This document shows, piece by piece, positions 1 to 11,194 of a stretch of 64,000 nt of DNA; the stretch's first letter is position 1, and each line of letters starts with the position of its first letter. The translations under genes and the position numbers were made by a program. The stretch is taken from contig QVOM02000119.1 in NCBI GenBank assembly GCA_003586115.2, positions 46,603,329-46,667,328 on the forward strand. Reading direction: 5' to 3'. The DNA is from Salvator merianae (Eukaryota > Chordata > Lepidosauria > Squamata > Teiidae). The notes beneath the pieces are model-generated. The model worked only from the letters and a program-made list of their open reading frames with translations. It did not search any database and was not told the DNA's origin.

Positions 1-1028
1 CAGCAGAAATGCAAATCTTAAATATTGCCTATAATTCTAAATCACGGTTATTTCTTAGGAAAAGCCTTTTCCAATAGATTTTCATTTACTAAGGTCATTT
101 GTACAAGCGCTGAGGTTTTCACTTCAGTTCTTAACAAGTGGGAACTGACAGCCTCCTCGGTACTGGCTTTTTCTTACAGTTTAAATATTGCTCTGTTTCC
201 TCAATAAACACACAACTGTGAGGCTGTATCAGTTGCTGTTTCGGGATTGCCTTTATATTGCTGTAATTCACTGCACTGTATAAACCTTTATTCCTTTTCC
301 TATACAGGGAATCGTGTAACTCAGAATGTTTTTCTCTTGTTGACGGAGAAGATGAAGAATTATAAAGACTAACACTACAATTTAACGCTTCACAGAAACA
401 GTGTATACCATTCCTTCTCTGTAGACAAGCACACTAATTAATATTTATTGCACCTGCCAAACCTGTAGTCATGGTCAATCCATTGCTGAGGCAGTTCAAT
501 GGGAAGCTGGCCGCCATCTTTCTCCTTGGCAGGCATGTTTAGGTCATCAACAAAGACAAAAGCCCTTTTCCCTAGCGGAGCACTGCCAGCCCTCTTCTTT
601 CTCCAGCAAAATTAAACCATTAATTTTATTCATGTTAATTTTCTTCCTTGCCTGAAACAGCAGGAAGAAGCAGAAGGGAGGGAAAGAGATATAAAAGGAA
701 AGGCAGTCTCTCTTTACTTGGAAACTGCCTGACATTATTGTTAGAATCGGTACTTTTGGAATCTGTGACCTTTGATTTTTATCAGCTGTGCCTTAAAGGT
801 CAGGAAAGCATGGGGGAGAACATAGTGATAAATCCATATGGAGTTTAATCAAAGATGGCAAGTCTCTCTGAAGTAAACAAGCTAATAAAACCATTCTAGT
901 TTAAAACCTTTGTTAACAGAGTGTCAACAAAATCCTGCTGTCATTAAGTGACTAGCAACGAAATTAATTATACAAGAGGGGTAAGAATAAACAACCTTTG
1001 GTGGTCTCACCTACTGAGACTTCTTTTG
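1..1028. other. AT-rich DNA with no recognised feature
   Basis: I see no coding exon, repeat family or RNA gene here. The ORFs of 60-66 codons have no family signature. It looks like ordinary single-copy non-coding DNA. Confidence 0.5.
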
Positions 1029-1030
1029 GT

Positions 1031-1072
1031 GCACGTGTGTGCGCGTGCGTGTGCAAGCACACACACACACGA
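1031..1072. repeat. TG/CA microsatellite, interrupted
   Basis: A GTGTGTGCGCGTGCGTGTG stretch is followed by AAGCACACACACACAC, so alternating purine-pyrimidine runs face each other. The stretch could form a short hairpin or Z-DNA. Confidence 0.8.
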
Positions 1073-1075
1073 GTT

Positions 1076-1309
1076 ATGCTCTTTATTTTAGCATGAAATG
1101 TAACTGTTTCTTACATTTCACATCTGTGTACAGTGGAAGATCTTCCAGGCAGAGGCTTGTCTTGCATTTTTCTCCTCAGGAAACTACTCATGTATACTGA
1201 TGTATATAACGTTAAGAAAAAGACTGTTGGGACCATGACAGAAAAACTCTACCGATGAATTATCATTTGAGAACTTCAAAGAGAAGGATGTTGGAAGAGT
1301 AGATTTTGT
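1076..1309. other. Unrecognised AT-rich spacer
   Basis: Nothing identifiable lies between the CA tract and the L1 fragment. Confidence 0.4.
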
Positions 1310-2280
1310 TTTTTAGAATAGTTTATTTTTTTATACCATAATACATTCACTTAAAAATGATTATTCCATAGCTTAGAATCCATTTACATTTACTTATTAC
1401 CTTTCATTTGAAATCATTTTCTTATCCTTAATCTCGAGTTTATCTGCTTCCCTATTACTTACTCCTCCCTCCCACAGGGCAATTGTCCAGAGTCATTCTC
1501 CATTAATAACCTTTCCCATACATTTTTAATACTGCTTCTGTTACATTTGATAGTTCTACATTCCCCTCCATTTTAGTGATAAAGTCTAATACTTCCTTCT
1601 TTATACTGGTCCTTTTTGTTTGTCATTTGTCTCACATTCTTTGTCCTTCATATAACCTTCTTCTTTCTCTTACAAAATCAAAGTTTAACTGTGCCTGATA
1701 CTTAATGATACCATCTTTCCATCCATATTACTGCCTGTGCAGCCATTATTAATTGCCTAGCTATATATTCATCCTGTTTTCTTGATATCCTCCTATTCTT
1801 TGCAATAAACACAATCCTTTGTACATTTGATATCAGTATTCAATATCTTATTAATTATAGCTTCAATTTGCCCCCCAAACATTTTGTATCTTGTTACAGT
1901 TCCAAAACATATGAATAAATGTACCTTTTTCAGTACAGCCATGCCAACTTCCTGGGGCTGGTGTTTCATTTATGGGGTCCATTTTCATTTACCTAACATC
2001 TTTATCCCCAATTCCTTCTTTCTATTATTTTTTCAACTCTTCAATCAGTTTTATAATTTCTTCTATTTCTTGTATGTCAATTTCTATATCATCACTCCAT
2101 ATCTCCTTCAAAGTTTCTTCTATCACATCCCAGGCCCTGCTAGTATTCAGAATACTCTGCCTCCTGTGCCTTTTTCACCCTTTATTTTTCCATTAATTAC
2201 TTTTTCAAAATCAATGTTTGTCCTTTAGGTTATCTCTTTCATTTTTCACTTTGATATACAACTATACATTCCCATTATTT
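1310..2280 (-). mobile_element. L1 LINE fragment, ORF2 C-terminal end (antisense, dead)
   Basis: Read on the minus strand, 1990-1850 gives GTFIHMFWNC followed by KIQNVWGAN. This is the diagnostic C-terminal block of L1 ORF2, usually GTFYHMWW.C, which lies downstream of the reverse transcriptase. Further on, 1775-1715 reads EYIARQLIMAAQAVIWMERW, matching the conserved AAR..IA..W segment near the ORF2 end. Several stops and frame changes separate these blocks, so the copy is dead. The T-rich stretch near 1300-1335 may be the 3' tail. The FIHMFW variant differs from the FYHMWW type in the other copies here, which suggests a different L1 subfamily. Outer limits are approximate. Confidence 0.75.
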
Positions 2281-2289
2281 GTAACCAAT

Positions 2290-3625
2290 TTGCTCCTGCA
2301 GGTATTTGGGCCACAACACCCTGAATTGGGCTCAGTAATGAACAGGCAACCAGTGCAGATCTTTTAAGACCAGCATAATATGGCCCTTTCTGCATTTGGC
2401 CTTATGACAGATTATATACTGGAATAGGAACCTGCCATCTGCATGCTAGTAGGAACTATGGCAGGCCCCACACAGGGCCTGCTGTAAACTCCACTAGCAT
2501 GCAGATAGCAGGTCCCTGTTCTGGGATATGATCCCAAATAAAGCCAAGTGCAGAAAGGGCCTATATGTCCAGTCTTAATATGACTCCTTTCAGCAGTCAT
2601 GTTGCTGCATTCTGCACTAGTACCTGCTTCTGGACTGTCTTCAAGGGTGGCCCCATGTAGAGTATACTACAATAATGTTATCTAGAAGTTACCATAGCAT
2701 GGATTACTGTGTTTAAGTTGTCCCTATCCAGGGAAGGCCAAAGTGGTGAACCCGTCAGAGAGGGTGGTAAGCATTCCTGATTGCCATTGCCACTTGAGCC
2801 TCAAGTGACAGCAATGAATCCAGCTAATGAATCCTCAGATCAAGGCACCTGAACTGCCTTTCCTGATTAAGTTATAATGGAGAAATAGAGCTGGGTGTCA
2901 TCAACATACAGATGGCACCTCACTGCATATCCCCTGATGACCTCTCCCAATGACTTCATATAGATGTTAAACAGCATATGGGACAGAATCAAATGAATGC
3001 CTCCCAATGAGTGCCTCCCAATCCCTAAAGTCACCCCAACAAGATACTATGGTCAATTGTATCAAAGGCTGTTGAGACTTTGAGGACAATCAATAAGGTT
3101 AAAATAATGACCATCCATCAGGACTATCAAGGCAGTCTCGGGGTCATAGCCCTGGCTGAAACTAGACTGAAATGGGTCTATACCATCTGCTTCCTCCAAG
3201 CATGCCTACAGCTGGGTAGTCACCATCTTCTCTAGCACCTTGCCCTCAAAGGAATATCAGTGACAGGGTAGTAGTTTTTTAATACCTCTGGATCCTTTTT
3301 AAGGTGGCATTGCATCACAGCTTCCTTAAGCTTCAGGGCATCGCCCCCTCCTGGAATGAAGCATTTATCACCCACATTCCCCCTCAGCTAGCTTTTATTA
3401 ACCAGGATGGACAACGGTCAAGGAGACAAATGACTGGGTGAATCCCTGCAAGCAGCTTGTCCACTTCCTCAGACCACAATAATTGAAACTGATCCAAAAT
3501 AACAGACTAGATGGTGTTCTGGATACATCCATTGAACTACTTCTAACTGTGGAGTCCGATTCCATGTGAATCTGAATGACTTTGTCCTCAAAGTGCCTTG
3601 CAAATTAATCACTGCAAGCCTCTGA
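2290..3625 (-). mobile_element. L2/CR1-group LINE, reverse transcriptase region (antisense, dead)
   Basis: On the minus strand, 3000-2880 translates as LFNIYMKSLGEVIRGYAVRC followed by HLYVDDTQLYFS. This is the catalytic box of a CR1/L2-group reverse transcriptase, with V replacing the first A or Y of the usual YADD. Upstream, 3190-3110 reads DPFQSSFSQGYDPETALIVL, the preceding RT block, and an FDTIDH remnant appears after a frameshift. The low-coordinate part (2290-2880) resembles a 3' segment of this LINE that is common in squamates. The element is interrupted by a palindromic MITE at 2382-2561. Several stops and frameshifts make it non-functional. The exact clade, L2 or CR1-like, cannot be settled by eye. 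Confidence 0.8.
2382..2561. mobile_element. Family A palindromic MITE, 180 bp, TSD TAT
   Basis: A near-perfect palindrome runs from GGCCCTTTCTGCATTTGGCC to its complement ending GCAGAAAGGGCC. It is flanked on both sides by TAT (2379-2381 and 2562-2564), a 3-bp target duplication. It sits inside the antisense LINE at 2290-3625 and is therefore younger than it. There is no coding capacity. A 3-bp duplication and GG-starting inverted ends fit a PIF/Harbinger-type non-autonomous element; the superfamily is inferred. Confidence 0.88.
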
Positions 3626-5802
3626 AGGTGACTTTCAGTGTGTGCTTATAACTAGATGACAATAAGCCATTAACTACCAGAAACTGCTCTGGTGGCTGGC
3701 CACTTGATGACGCAATGTTGGTAGAGTAGTAAACCTGCCACCACAGCACATGGTAAGTACAACAATGTATTCAGACAGTAAGACTCACATTGGGATTTAC
3801 AGCACTTGCTCTCTAGCTGCTGGTCCTCCCGCTTCCTCTCACACAACCTCTGCTATACCAGAGTGCCTTGCAAGCTGTGCACGATCTCAAAGGGCACTTG
3901 GGGAGCAATAATGTCACCAAAAATGGCCTTCATATAAGAGGGCCATGACTGACTCAAGAGACTTACAAATCTTGCAAGCCTAAGCCTTACACATGGGAAT
4001 GAATTACAAATAATTTGGCAATTAGATCTAAAGGACAAGATGTAGATGGCCTGGCTAACAGCATCTTGATATTTTTAAAATGTCTTTGGAGGCACCATGC
4101 TTGTGTATTTCTGTGCACTCCCAATATAGTCCTGAGATAATTCCACATTTGAGGCTCTGTCTGGATGCAGTCTAAATGCTCTTTTTGCCCAGCAAAGCAG
4201 CTTGCTTTTTAGGTCTGCATATTGTTCTAAATTATGTGAGGTGGCCCCTTGCTGTTCCCAGAGAAGGAAAAGAGGTGTTTCTTAATTTTATATTTGAACT
4301 GCTCTGTCAATGTTGCTTGCTACAAGTCTTTTCTAAAAGTAGGGAATGAGAACCCACAAGCGAGTGCCCAGGCTTCCTACTCCTCCTTGATTTAGCTCTT
4401 TCTCCTTCACTGCCCACTCCCTGCTTCAGGAGGTGGATAACAGGAGCAAGGAAACAACTTCTGTAAGCCTGGATGACAACACAGCAAGCAGAGGAAGAGA
4501 CCAGCTGGGGACCCTGGGGTCCAACACCATGTCACCACTGTCAACTGCAAGAATGGATTCACATTCTTCTGAGTCCCTTAGAAGGGCTCTGAGTGCTCAG
4601 AGAGACCCCTCTTTCCCTCTCCCTGTCTCAATTACATTATCTTTTCAAGTCCTGAATGTGACTTTGACTACCCCATCCATTCGTCCCTCCTTTTCTCTCT
4701 GTTGCTCTCTCGGAAAAGCGAGGGGCATGCCAGGCACTCAATCATGGAGATTTATAGTACTTCAAAGAATAAACAAGAGGAGAGGAAGGTTAAAGATACC
4801 ACTCAGTCGTTCAGAATAAAATCAGAAGCCATCAATTAGCAAAGTATAGACTGTACCAATTGGTGTTTTCAGAATATCTTTATGTGTCAGGATATTTTAT
4901 ACTTAATAAAACATCATTAAAACAAAAGGAAGAGAGATTTATAGTACATTCATAGTACTTTTTTTTAAGTCTAATCTTGGCTATCAGGACTGGAACTCAG
5001 GATTGAATGTGCTACATATACTTTACAGTCATTCAATATTCTGGATTAATGGAGCTGGGCAAACAGAGCACTTGAAAAAAAAGGAAAGGAAAATAACACA
5101 GCTGGTGATTGACAGGGGGAACTACCAATCAACTGGTGCAACACAGAGTAGCTGAGAATGCTGGGTGGGAATGGGCAGGGCTACCACCACTGGCTTCACC
5201 ACAAAAGACAAAAAAGCAACCATGTGCTTGAGAACTGTGTAGTTGCTGTGTGCCAACCACGTCAGCTGTGAATACTCCTGAAAAGGACAATGTCTTGCTT
5301 CTGGTTTAATGGGTCCAGGTGAACTCTTTGACATTCGTTGCACAGTATGACTTCATTTGTATAGTAAACTTCCTCATTGTTCATGTAATTTTATTCCAAT
5401 CAATAGTCAAGTAGGGCTTGGAAATGAGTTTGTTCTAGCAAGTTATAGATGGGGCGTGTGTACAGGAAGTCTCAGCAAGTTTCTAGATGTTGTGATTGAT
5501 GATGATATACAGACTGGCCCAGGAGTTGGCTGGCTGACTGAGTTATTACCTTTATAAAATCACCATGCACTTGATTCTATTTACATACACTGTTTAATTC
5601 TCAAGAGGAACTCAATTTAATGCTTGCATAGTATAACCATAAGGTTTTTTTTCCTTTCAAGTGGATGAGTATTCCAGAGGATGAAAACTACAAAATTATC
5701 ATATATTGCTGTATAAAGCATTACTCAAATCCTGCAATGTTTCACATCATGGGCTATTAATAATTCAGCATAATTAATTCAAAACACTTCACTTGGTGAG
5801 AG
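3626..5802. other. Unrecognised region; one long but unsupported ORF
   Basis: No repeat family or gene is recognised. A plus-strand ORF of 128 codons (4433-4819) is Ser/Thr/Arg rich, has no family motif and begins without promoter context, so it is not called as a gene. A possible short splice-bounded segment at 4430-4462 is listed separately. Confidence 0.45.
4430..4462 (+). other. Weak candidate 33-nt microexon
   Basis: A pyrimidine-rich tract (4391-4427) ends in TTCAG, followed by 33 nt that are open in the frame EVDNRSKETTS and then by GTAAGC, a good 5' splice site. The length is divisible by three. Such arrangements also arise by chance, and no host gene is identified around it. I offer it only as a candidate. 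Confidence 0.12.
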
Positions 5803-5830
5803 CCAGAGAGAGAGAGAGAGAGAGAGAGAT
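5803..5830. repeat. (GA)n microsatellite
   Basis: About 13 uninterrupted GA units, following the sequence TGAGAGCC. Confidence 0.9.
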
Positions 5831-6205
5831 CGGAGAAGAAGGATGATACATGTTCCTGCTTCCAGTAGTGGAATTAAATATGGAAAATAAGGAAAAGATA
5901 AAGAGCTGCCAATGCTTATTTGGAGAGTAATTCACCTATTTGGAACTTGATATAAATTTTATGTTTTAAGACTTTCAGTTAACTTCCTATGCCTAAATAA
6001 TATTTTCCTTTGCTAGCAAATAGTTTAATATAATTATAGTTTGTCAGTCCTAAGAAGAAAAGGAAGAAATTAAAAAATGAAGGAAGATGTACACTGATGA
6101 AAGAGCAAAAAAAATTGCGCACAACCTTCAAAATGTAATTCAGCTCTGCCAATGGCAGTGGCTTAGTATCAGAAGAGAGGTTCTGCCTCTAAACCTTGGA
6201 TCGTT
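5831..6205. other. AT-rich spacer, nothing recognised
   Basis: Purine-rich and AT-rich with short A runs. I see no motif or repeat. Confidence 0.4.
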
Positions 6206-6206
6206 C

Positions 6207-6301
6207 TACATTGGGCTTTATTCCGGATTATAACCCAGAATAGGGACCTGCCATCTGCATGCTGATGCAGACTATGGCGGGCCCAAAGCAGAAAGGGCCC
6301 T
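6207..6301. mobile_element. Family A MITE, internally deleted copy
   Basis: The left half carries the family A core (TTATTCCGGATTATAACCCA, AGAATAGGGACCTGCCATC, GCATGCTGATGCAGACTATG). It then jumps directly to the right terminus AGCAGAAAGGGCCC, so most of the second arm is missing. Confidence 0.78.
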
Positions 6302-6531
6302 TGGCAACTGACACAACCTCATCTATCAAAAGCCTGACAACAGCAACAATCTGGTGAGGAAATTACACTTTGCTTGTACAGTATTTAAAAGCTCTTTTTT
6401 CCAGTCACTTTTCTTTATTCCTAGGTCATAGAGTGGCCTCATGGTTTTTGGGGTGCAGTGAAACTTTGGTTTCTGGGACAGACATAAGTAACTTACATGC
6501 TGTTTCCGCACATCACGTTAGTTAGGAACAA

Positions 6532-6937
6532 GGGCCTACATAGTACGATTAGGGAAGCCTCATAGATCTGTACATTAATGCAGATCTGTGAGGCCATGCC
6601 CTCTGCAGGTATGCTCTGTCTGCATTAGATGCAGCATAATTCCCAATGGACCATTGGGTCCCAATCCTGAACAAGGAAACATGAAGTGTAGATGATGTCT
6701 CTGTGTTTGAGATTTCCAGGGGAATGATTTCAGTGGTGTACCAAAGTGCACCCTGAAATGTGTCTCTTAGAGGCTCTGAGACCAGGGCCTTTGAGGCTGC
6801 AGCATGGGCTGGTCTGGACCAATACCATCATGCAGATGGGTCTGATCCCACCCACGACTTTCTATGTTTGGAATCAGCAGGCCAGGCTGTTCCAAACCCA
6901 CTGATTCTGATTGTGGGCCTTTCAGTGCAGAAAGGTC
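6532..6937. mobile_element. Family B non-autonomous DNA element
   Basis: The ends are GGGCCTACATAG on the left and CAGTGCAGAAAGGTC on the right. The interior blocks ACATTAATGCAGATCTGTGAG and CTGTCTGCATTA recur in the copies at 19.2-20.1, 28.0-28.4 (opposite orientation) and 37.6 kb. There is no ORF. I see no convincing target duplication at this copy, so the boundaries are approximate. Confidence 0.6.
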
Positions 6938-7487
6938 TCTACTGACCTGTAAAGAACAGAGCAGGTAGAAAGAAACACTGCTGTTTAGGTGCAGAGCTGT
7001 TAATTTTTTTTGTTTTAAATAAATATTGAATGAGTATCCTTTGTCACAGGCACAACTGACTGTCTAACTTGAATGGATGATGTCTTATAAGAACTGGCAA
7101 TCTTTTCATGCTTCTGGCGCATTTGGAATTTTGGTAGTGTGCTGAGGGCACTACCCCCTTCAGTTGCTTCATCAATGCTTCTTGAGAAAAACAGAGGTAC
7201 TTTGCTCTTTCACAAAGACTTCATGATATGGTTTACAGTTCAGTGATTTGATGGATGCTTGATGGGAAGCAAGATTTAAAATTGTGCAGTTCACATTGTT
7301 TCAGTTTCTTCCTTTTAGTACCAGTCAGTTGGCATTAGGAAGAAAGACTCAGGAACACTTCCTCAAGTCAGTCTTCAGCAGCTGGACAGCAATGGGAGGT
7401 CAGTTGAGGAAATATCCCTTACTTAACAGGTGCCTAAGAGTGCTTCAGAATTCCCCATCTGCTTCTCTGACTGTGATCAGACACAGC
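6938..7487. other. Unrecognised spacer
   Basis: Mixed-composition DNA without a repeat or coding signature. Confidence 0.4.
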
Positions 7488-7528
7488 AAATAAATAAATA
7501 AATAATCAAACAAACAAACAAATAAATG
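7488..7528. repeat. (AAAT)n/(AAAC)n microsatellite
   Basis: Four to five AAAT units, then three AAAC units, then AAAT again. It may be the tail of an old LINE or SINE, but no body is recognisable upstream. Confidence 0.85.
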
Positions 7529-7727
7529 CACCTTTGAGGCACCTCTGAGGTAGCTTAGAGATGGCTTCAAGGTGGGATTATTCACACACCAGTCTGCCCC
7601 TCCCCGTTTCATGAACATTCTTTGCTAGAAAAGGTGGATTAGAGAAGGCATGAGAACACGAGGGCCACACACAGCCTCTCTGAGGAGCCTCTGAGGCACC
7701 CCTTTTGTTATGTCTGAACATACCCTC
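7529..7727. mobile_element. Family F palindromic DNA element, copy 1
   Basis: An inverted-repeat element whose left arm reads CACCTTTGAGGCACCTCTGAG and whose right arm ends GAGGCACCCCTTTTGTTATG. Its reverse complement matches the copy at 43.06-43.26 kb over most of its length, including the shared core GTGGGATTATTCACACACCA. It is non-coding. A poly(C) run lies shortly after, at 7806. Confidence 0.7.
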
Positions 7728-7730
7728 TGA

Positions 7731-8752
7731 TGTGGTCATCTTACAATGTAACTCACATGAAATTTAACAAGGGTAGGGTGAAGTAGGTTAAGAATGTCAT
7801 GATACCCCCCCCCCCACCATCATACTCTGCTCTCACTAAAGAGTGAAGAGCAAATCCTTCACTGCGGAGCAGAAGAGTGTGTGGGCTGCCACACTGCTCA
7901 AAGAGATGCATTCAGTGTAGATTTTTAAAGCAGCAGTTGCATCCCAAGTACTGGCAGACACAGAAGTTTGGCAGACACTTGTCCTCTGGGGGAGGGTGGT
8001 GAAATAAGGAGCAAATGAAAGTCCTGTAAACTGTGGCTGGTCAAATTAGGGATGCAACCACCTACGGACTCATGAACTTATATTTTGTTCCTAATACATG
8101 TAGAGAGCAGAAAATGACTTCGCCAGTATAAATTTTCCTCATACTTAGATGTTTTTGTTCAGAATATTAACTTCAAATTATCTTTCAGAAGAGATTATTC
8201 ACTTGCAAACTGCAGAGATTCACATTAGATGTAATCAATAACAGGAAAAACAAAGGCAGTAAAATGGTTCAGTCTCTCACCTGTTCAGAAATAAAGAGCA
8301 GATGGTTCATGCATTAAAAGGAAAGGAAGGAGATCCAAACTCACAGTTTGTCTGACACATGAGTGGTTTGCCCTCAATTTGTTTCTAACAAAAACTGGCA
8401 GCCCTCAAAACCAAATTCATTCCTCCATTATGCCAGTCAACCAGGCACAGAAAGAATGCAGCTATATGACTTCGAAACAAGTCTACATTCTTTTGTTTTT
8501 CTCATTGATTTATCTGCTGTAGTCTGCATATATGTTCAGAAAACCAAGAAGCTCATTGAACACTGCTTGTGCAATACTATATTTAGGTGGAAAGAACTAA
8601 CACTGAAAATATTTCCAAAAATATGTTTCTGTTAGTATTTTGCTCTTGTTGTTCCACGTATATAGATATGGAAGAATGTAAACAATAATAAAATGAAATA
8701 ATGCCTCATTATTTACCACTAACTCAATAAATATGGTTGCCTTATATGAAAG
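7731..8752. other. Unrecognised spacer with a poly(C) run
   Basis: Mostly AT-rich unique-looking DNA. A run of 12 C lies at 7806-7817. The 90-codon ORF at 8363-8635 has no recognisable motif. Confidence 0.4.
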
Positions 8753-8755
8753 TAT

Positions 8756-8967
8756 GGGCCTGTTTGTACTTGCTGGCCTGGTATAGTATAACAATACCTT
8801 ATCAGGTTGGTAAGGATCAGGCATGCAGGTGGCTATCCACACTCCAAGGGCTGGAAAAGGCCAAACTGGATCACCAGCACTTGAAGCACTCCAGTGGCGG
8901 CATCATACAGGCAGACCTGTTCAGTGACTGTCCAATCACTCACTACGCAGTAAGTGCAAACAGGCCC
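8756..8967. mobile_element. Family D short DNA element, 212 bp, TSD TAT
   Basis: Terminal inverted repeats GGGCCTGTTTGTACTTGCTG and the complement of GGGCCTGTTTGCACTTACTG are flanked by TAT on both sides (8753-8755, 8968-8970). The interior block CTGGTATAGTATAACAATAC resembles the right end of the element at 16284-16920. There is no ORF. The 3-bp duplication and GGGCC start place it with the other Harbinger-like elements here. Confidence 0.85.
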
Positions 8968-8970
8968 TAT

Positions 8971-11108
8971 AACTATAAGTGATTTGTTATGTAAAAATTT
9001 ATAAATTTAGTTTATATAAAACAGTATAAGGCAAGGTGGGATTTATACTGGATTTTGTGTGCTTTCTGTAATGCGCTTCATGTAGGATGGGAAGATGCTT
9101 TGATATACTAGTTGATATGGCATCAAAGATTCTCATTTAGCTTGCCTTACTTGTTGGAGCCATTCTAGGTGTTCTTGATGATTAAAGATGTAAGTAGTCT
9201 GCCCAGAATAATTAGGGCTTCTCTTCCCATAATTATCTTGTTCCCTTAAGTCAAAGAGGTGATGTTGAGTTGCTTTTCATTTTTGTGCAAAGTGTCAGGG
9301 TTGGTAAAACTTTGGTGGTGGATCAGTGGTGTGTAGATTTTCACAGTGGATTTTTATTTTATTTTATGTCTTTATATTGCCTGTATCCAGTTCTGATCCA
9401 CTGCAAAGCAAAACTTGTTTTGACATTATAAAACGTGCTTTTTCACTTACTCATATTGTATCTCTTTATGTTCTAAAATTTTCAGTTTGTTGGCCTTTGC
9501 TGTGACAAATAAAAATGATTGGTCCATTATTGTACTCTTCCACTGGGAAGCAAAAATGAGGTCTACAGTACTTAGATCAATCCTTTCTGGGATGCTGGAT
9601 TTCCAGTTATATCCATAGTTTTGTAGGCTCTCCCTGGCCAAGGTTCCTACATCTTTAACATCCTCCAGTGGGTTATGCAGGGCCCTAAGATCAGGTCTTT
9701 GTTTCTAAAGTAGATGTTTGAAAAGATGTTTCCAGATGGTGTGGTTTGTATATTTGAATGCTCCATATTGCCCTTCACATTCTGATTTTAAACTCTTATT
9801 AATGTGACACCACTATATTGCCCTGTGAACTCCTTAACAGTTCTTGCTTGCAGATTGGAGCCTAAAAATGTGTATTTAAAACCCACATAAATGTGTGTGT
9901 GGGGGGTTGTGGATTCTTAAAAAAATATCAGCACAAAATGGGTTGGAATACTTCTATTGCTGAGCATCAGCAACACTGAAAAGAACAGAATTAAAACACA
10001 TCCATTCCTACTCTAAATGCAGCATTTTAACTTCTTCATAGTTCTTTAGGTTAGAAGAAGTAGAAGAAGAAAGTTTTGCCAATAAAAACTCTAGGGCTCT
10101 TGTTGGTTGGCGAGAGTACAAATGCAGTGTGATTTTTTTTTTGTTATGGTGCCTATTAATGTTGTACTTGCTTTTCTGCCATGCGATGAGTTAAAAAATG
10201 TATGAGCTGGCTTCTGAAAAAGCCAAAGACAATCCCCTAGACTCTACAATTCTTCCCATTGATCTTTTTGCCCTCCTTGTGTTGGCAAGGACTACCCATA
10301 GGCTATCACTCAGATCTTTCTCTAACAGATGGCTCCCTTTAATACTCAAGACCCAATCTGGCAATTCTCCTTAATATGTTTTAGACTGATGAATATCCCC
10401 TTCACCTGAAATAAATATATGAAGAAAGAAGTTAAGTCAACATATTTCTGAGACAGTCTTTTCTATCTTTCCCTTTGCATTCATCAGATTTGTCAGCGCC
10501 AATTAGAATGTAGCTTCCTCAAAAAGTGAACTGTATACAGAGGAACAAATAAACTTTTATTCATATTGTCAGAAACTAAGGGAGATAGGTCTGTATTACT
10601 TTATGAACATATTCTCATGAGTAAACAAAGTACAATTATTGCATTTGTTTTTAATTAAAACAGTGTGTGTCTTTCAGGTTCTGTCAGGAAAGCATCCTGG
10701 GTCTGATTAGCTTGAAGCCTGCACTGAGAAGCTAATTTGATGTCTAGCACATTTTTCATGAGGTAACTGTCACAGGAAGTTGTTTGTAATAGCTGTCTTC
10801 CCAGTGCCTGTGGGGCCTACAAAAAGTAATGGCTTATTCTGAAGCTGCATCTTTTCCAGGAAGTACATCTGCATAACAGCCCTGAACAGCTCACAATCAT
10901 GCCATTAAGCTGTGTGAATAAAAGAGAGACCCAAAAGATGCTGATAAAAATGTTTCATTGCCAGGCTGTACACAGAGCAACAATAGAATTCAATCATAAA
11001 ATAGCTTCTCAGCTCAATAAAAACAAACACTACAAAAAAAATGCATGTTGGGGGTTAGAGGGATTGTTACAGAATGCAAGGAGAATGCCTGAGCATCACT
11101 GGTGGTTG
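8971..11108. other. Unrecognised AT-rich region
   Basis: No repeat family recognised. A minus-strand reading across about 9.1-9.65 kb has short protein-like stretches but stops and no family motif. The segment just before the GAA tract could be part of an unrecognised element. Confidence 0.4.
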
Positions 11109-11163
11109 GAAGAAGAAGAAGAAGAAGAAGAAGAAGAAGAAGAAGAAGAAGAAGAAGAAGAAG

Positions 11164-11193
<30 letters not shown>
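11109..11193 (+). repeat. Pure (GAA)28 trinucleotide repeat
   Basis: 85 bases of uninterrupted GAA on the plus strand (TTC on the minus strand). It lies inside a 100-codon ORF whose C-terminus becomes a poly-Glu run, which is an artefact of the repeat. Long pure purine tracts of this type can form triplex DNA. Confidence 0.97.

Positions 11194-11194
<1 letters not shown>

Noticed and set aside
4433..4819. 128-codon plus-strand ORF
   Set aside because: No family motif and no conserved context; ORFs of this length are expected by chance in 64 kb.
9060..9660. Possible retrotransposon pol remnant on the minus strand
   Set aside because: Short protein-like stretches appear, but no diagnostic motif (no DD box, zinc finger or protease signature) and stops intervene.
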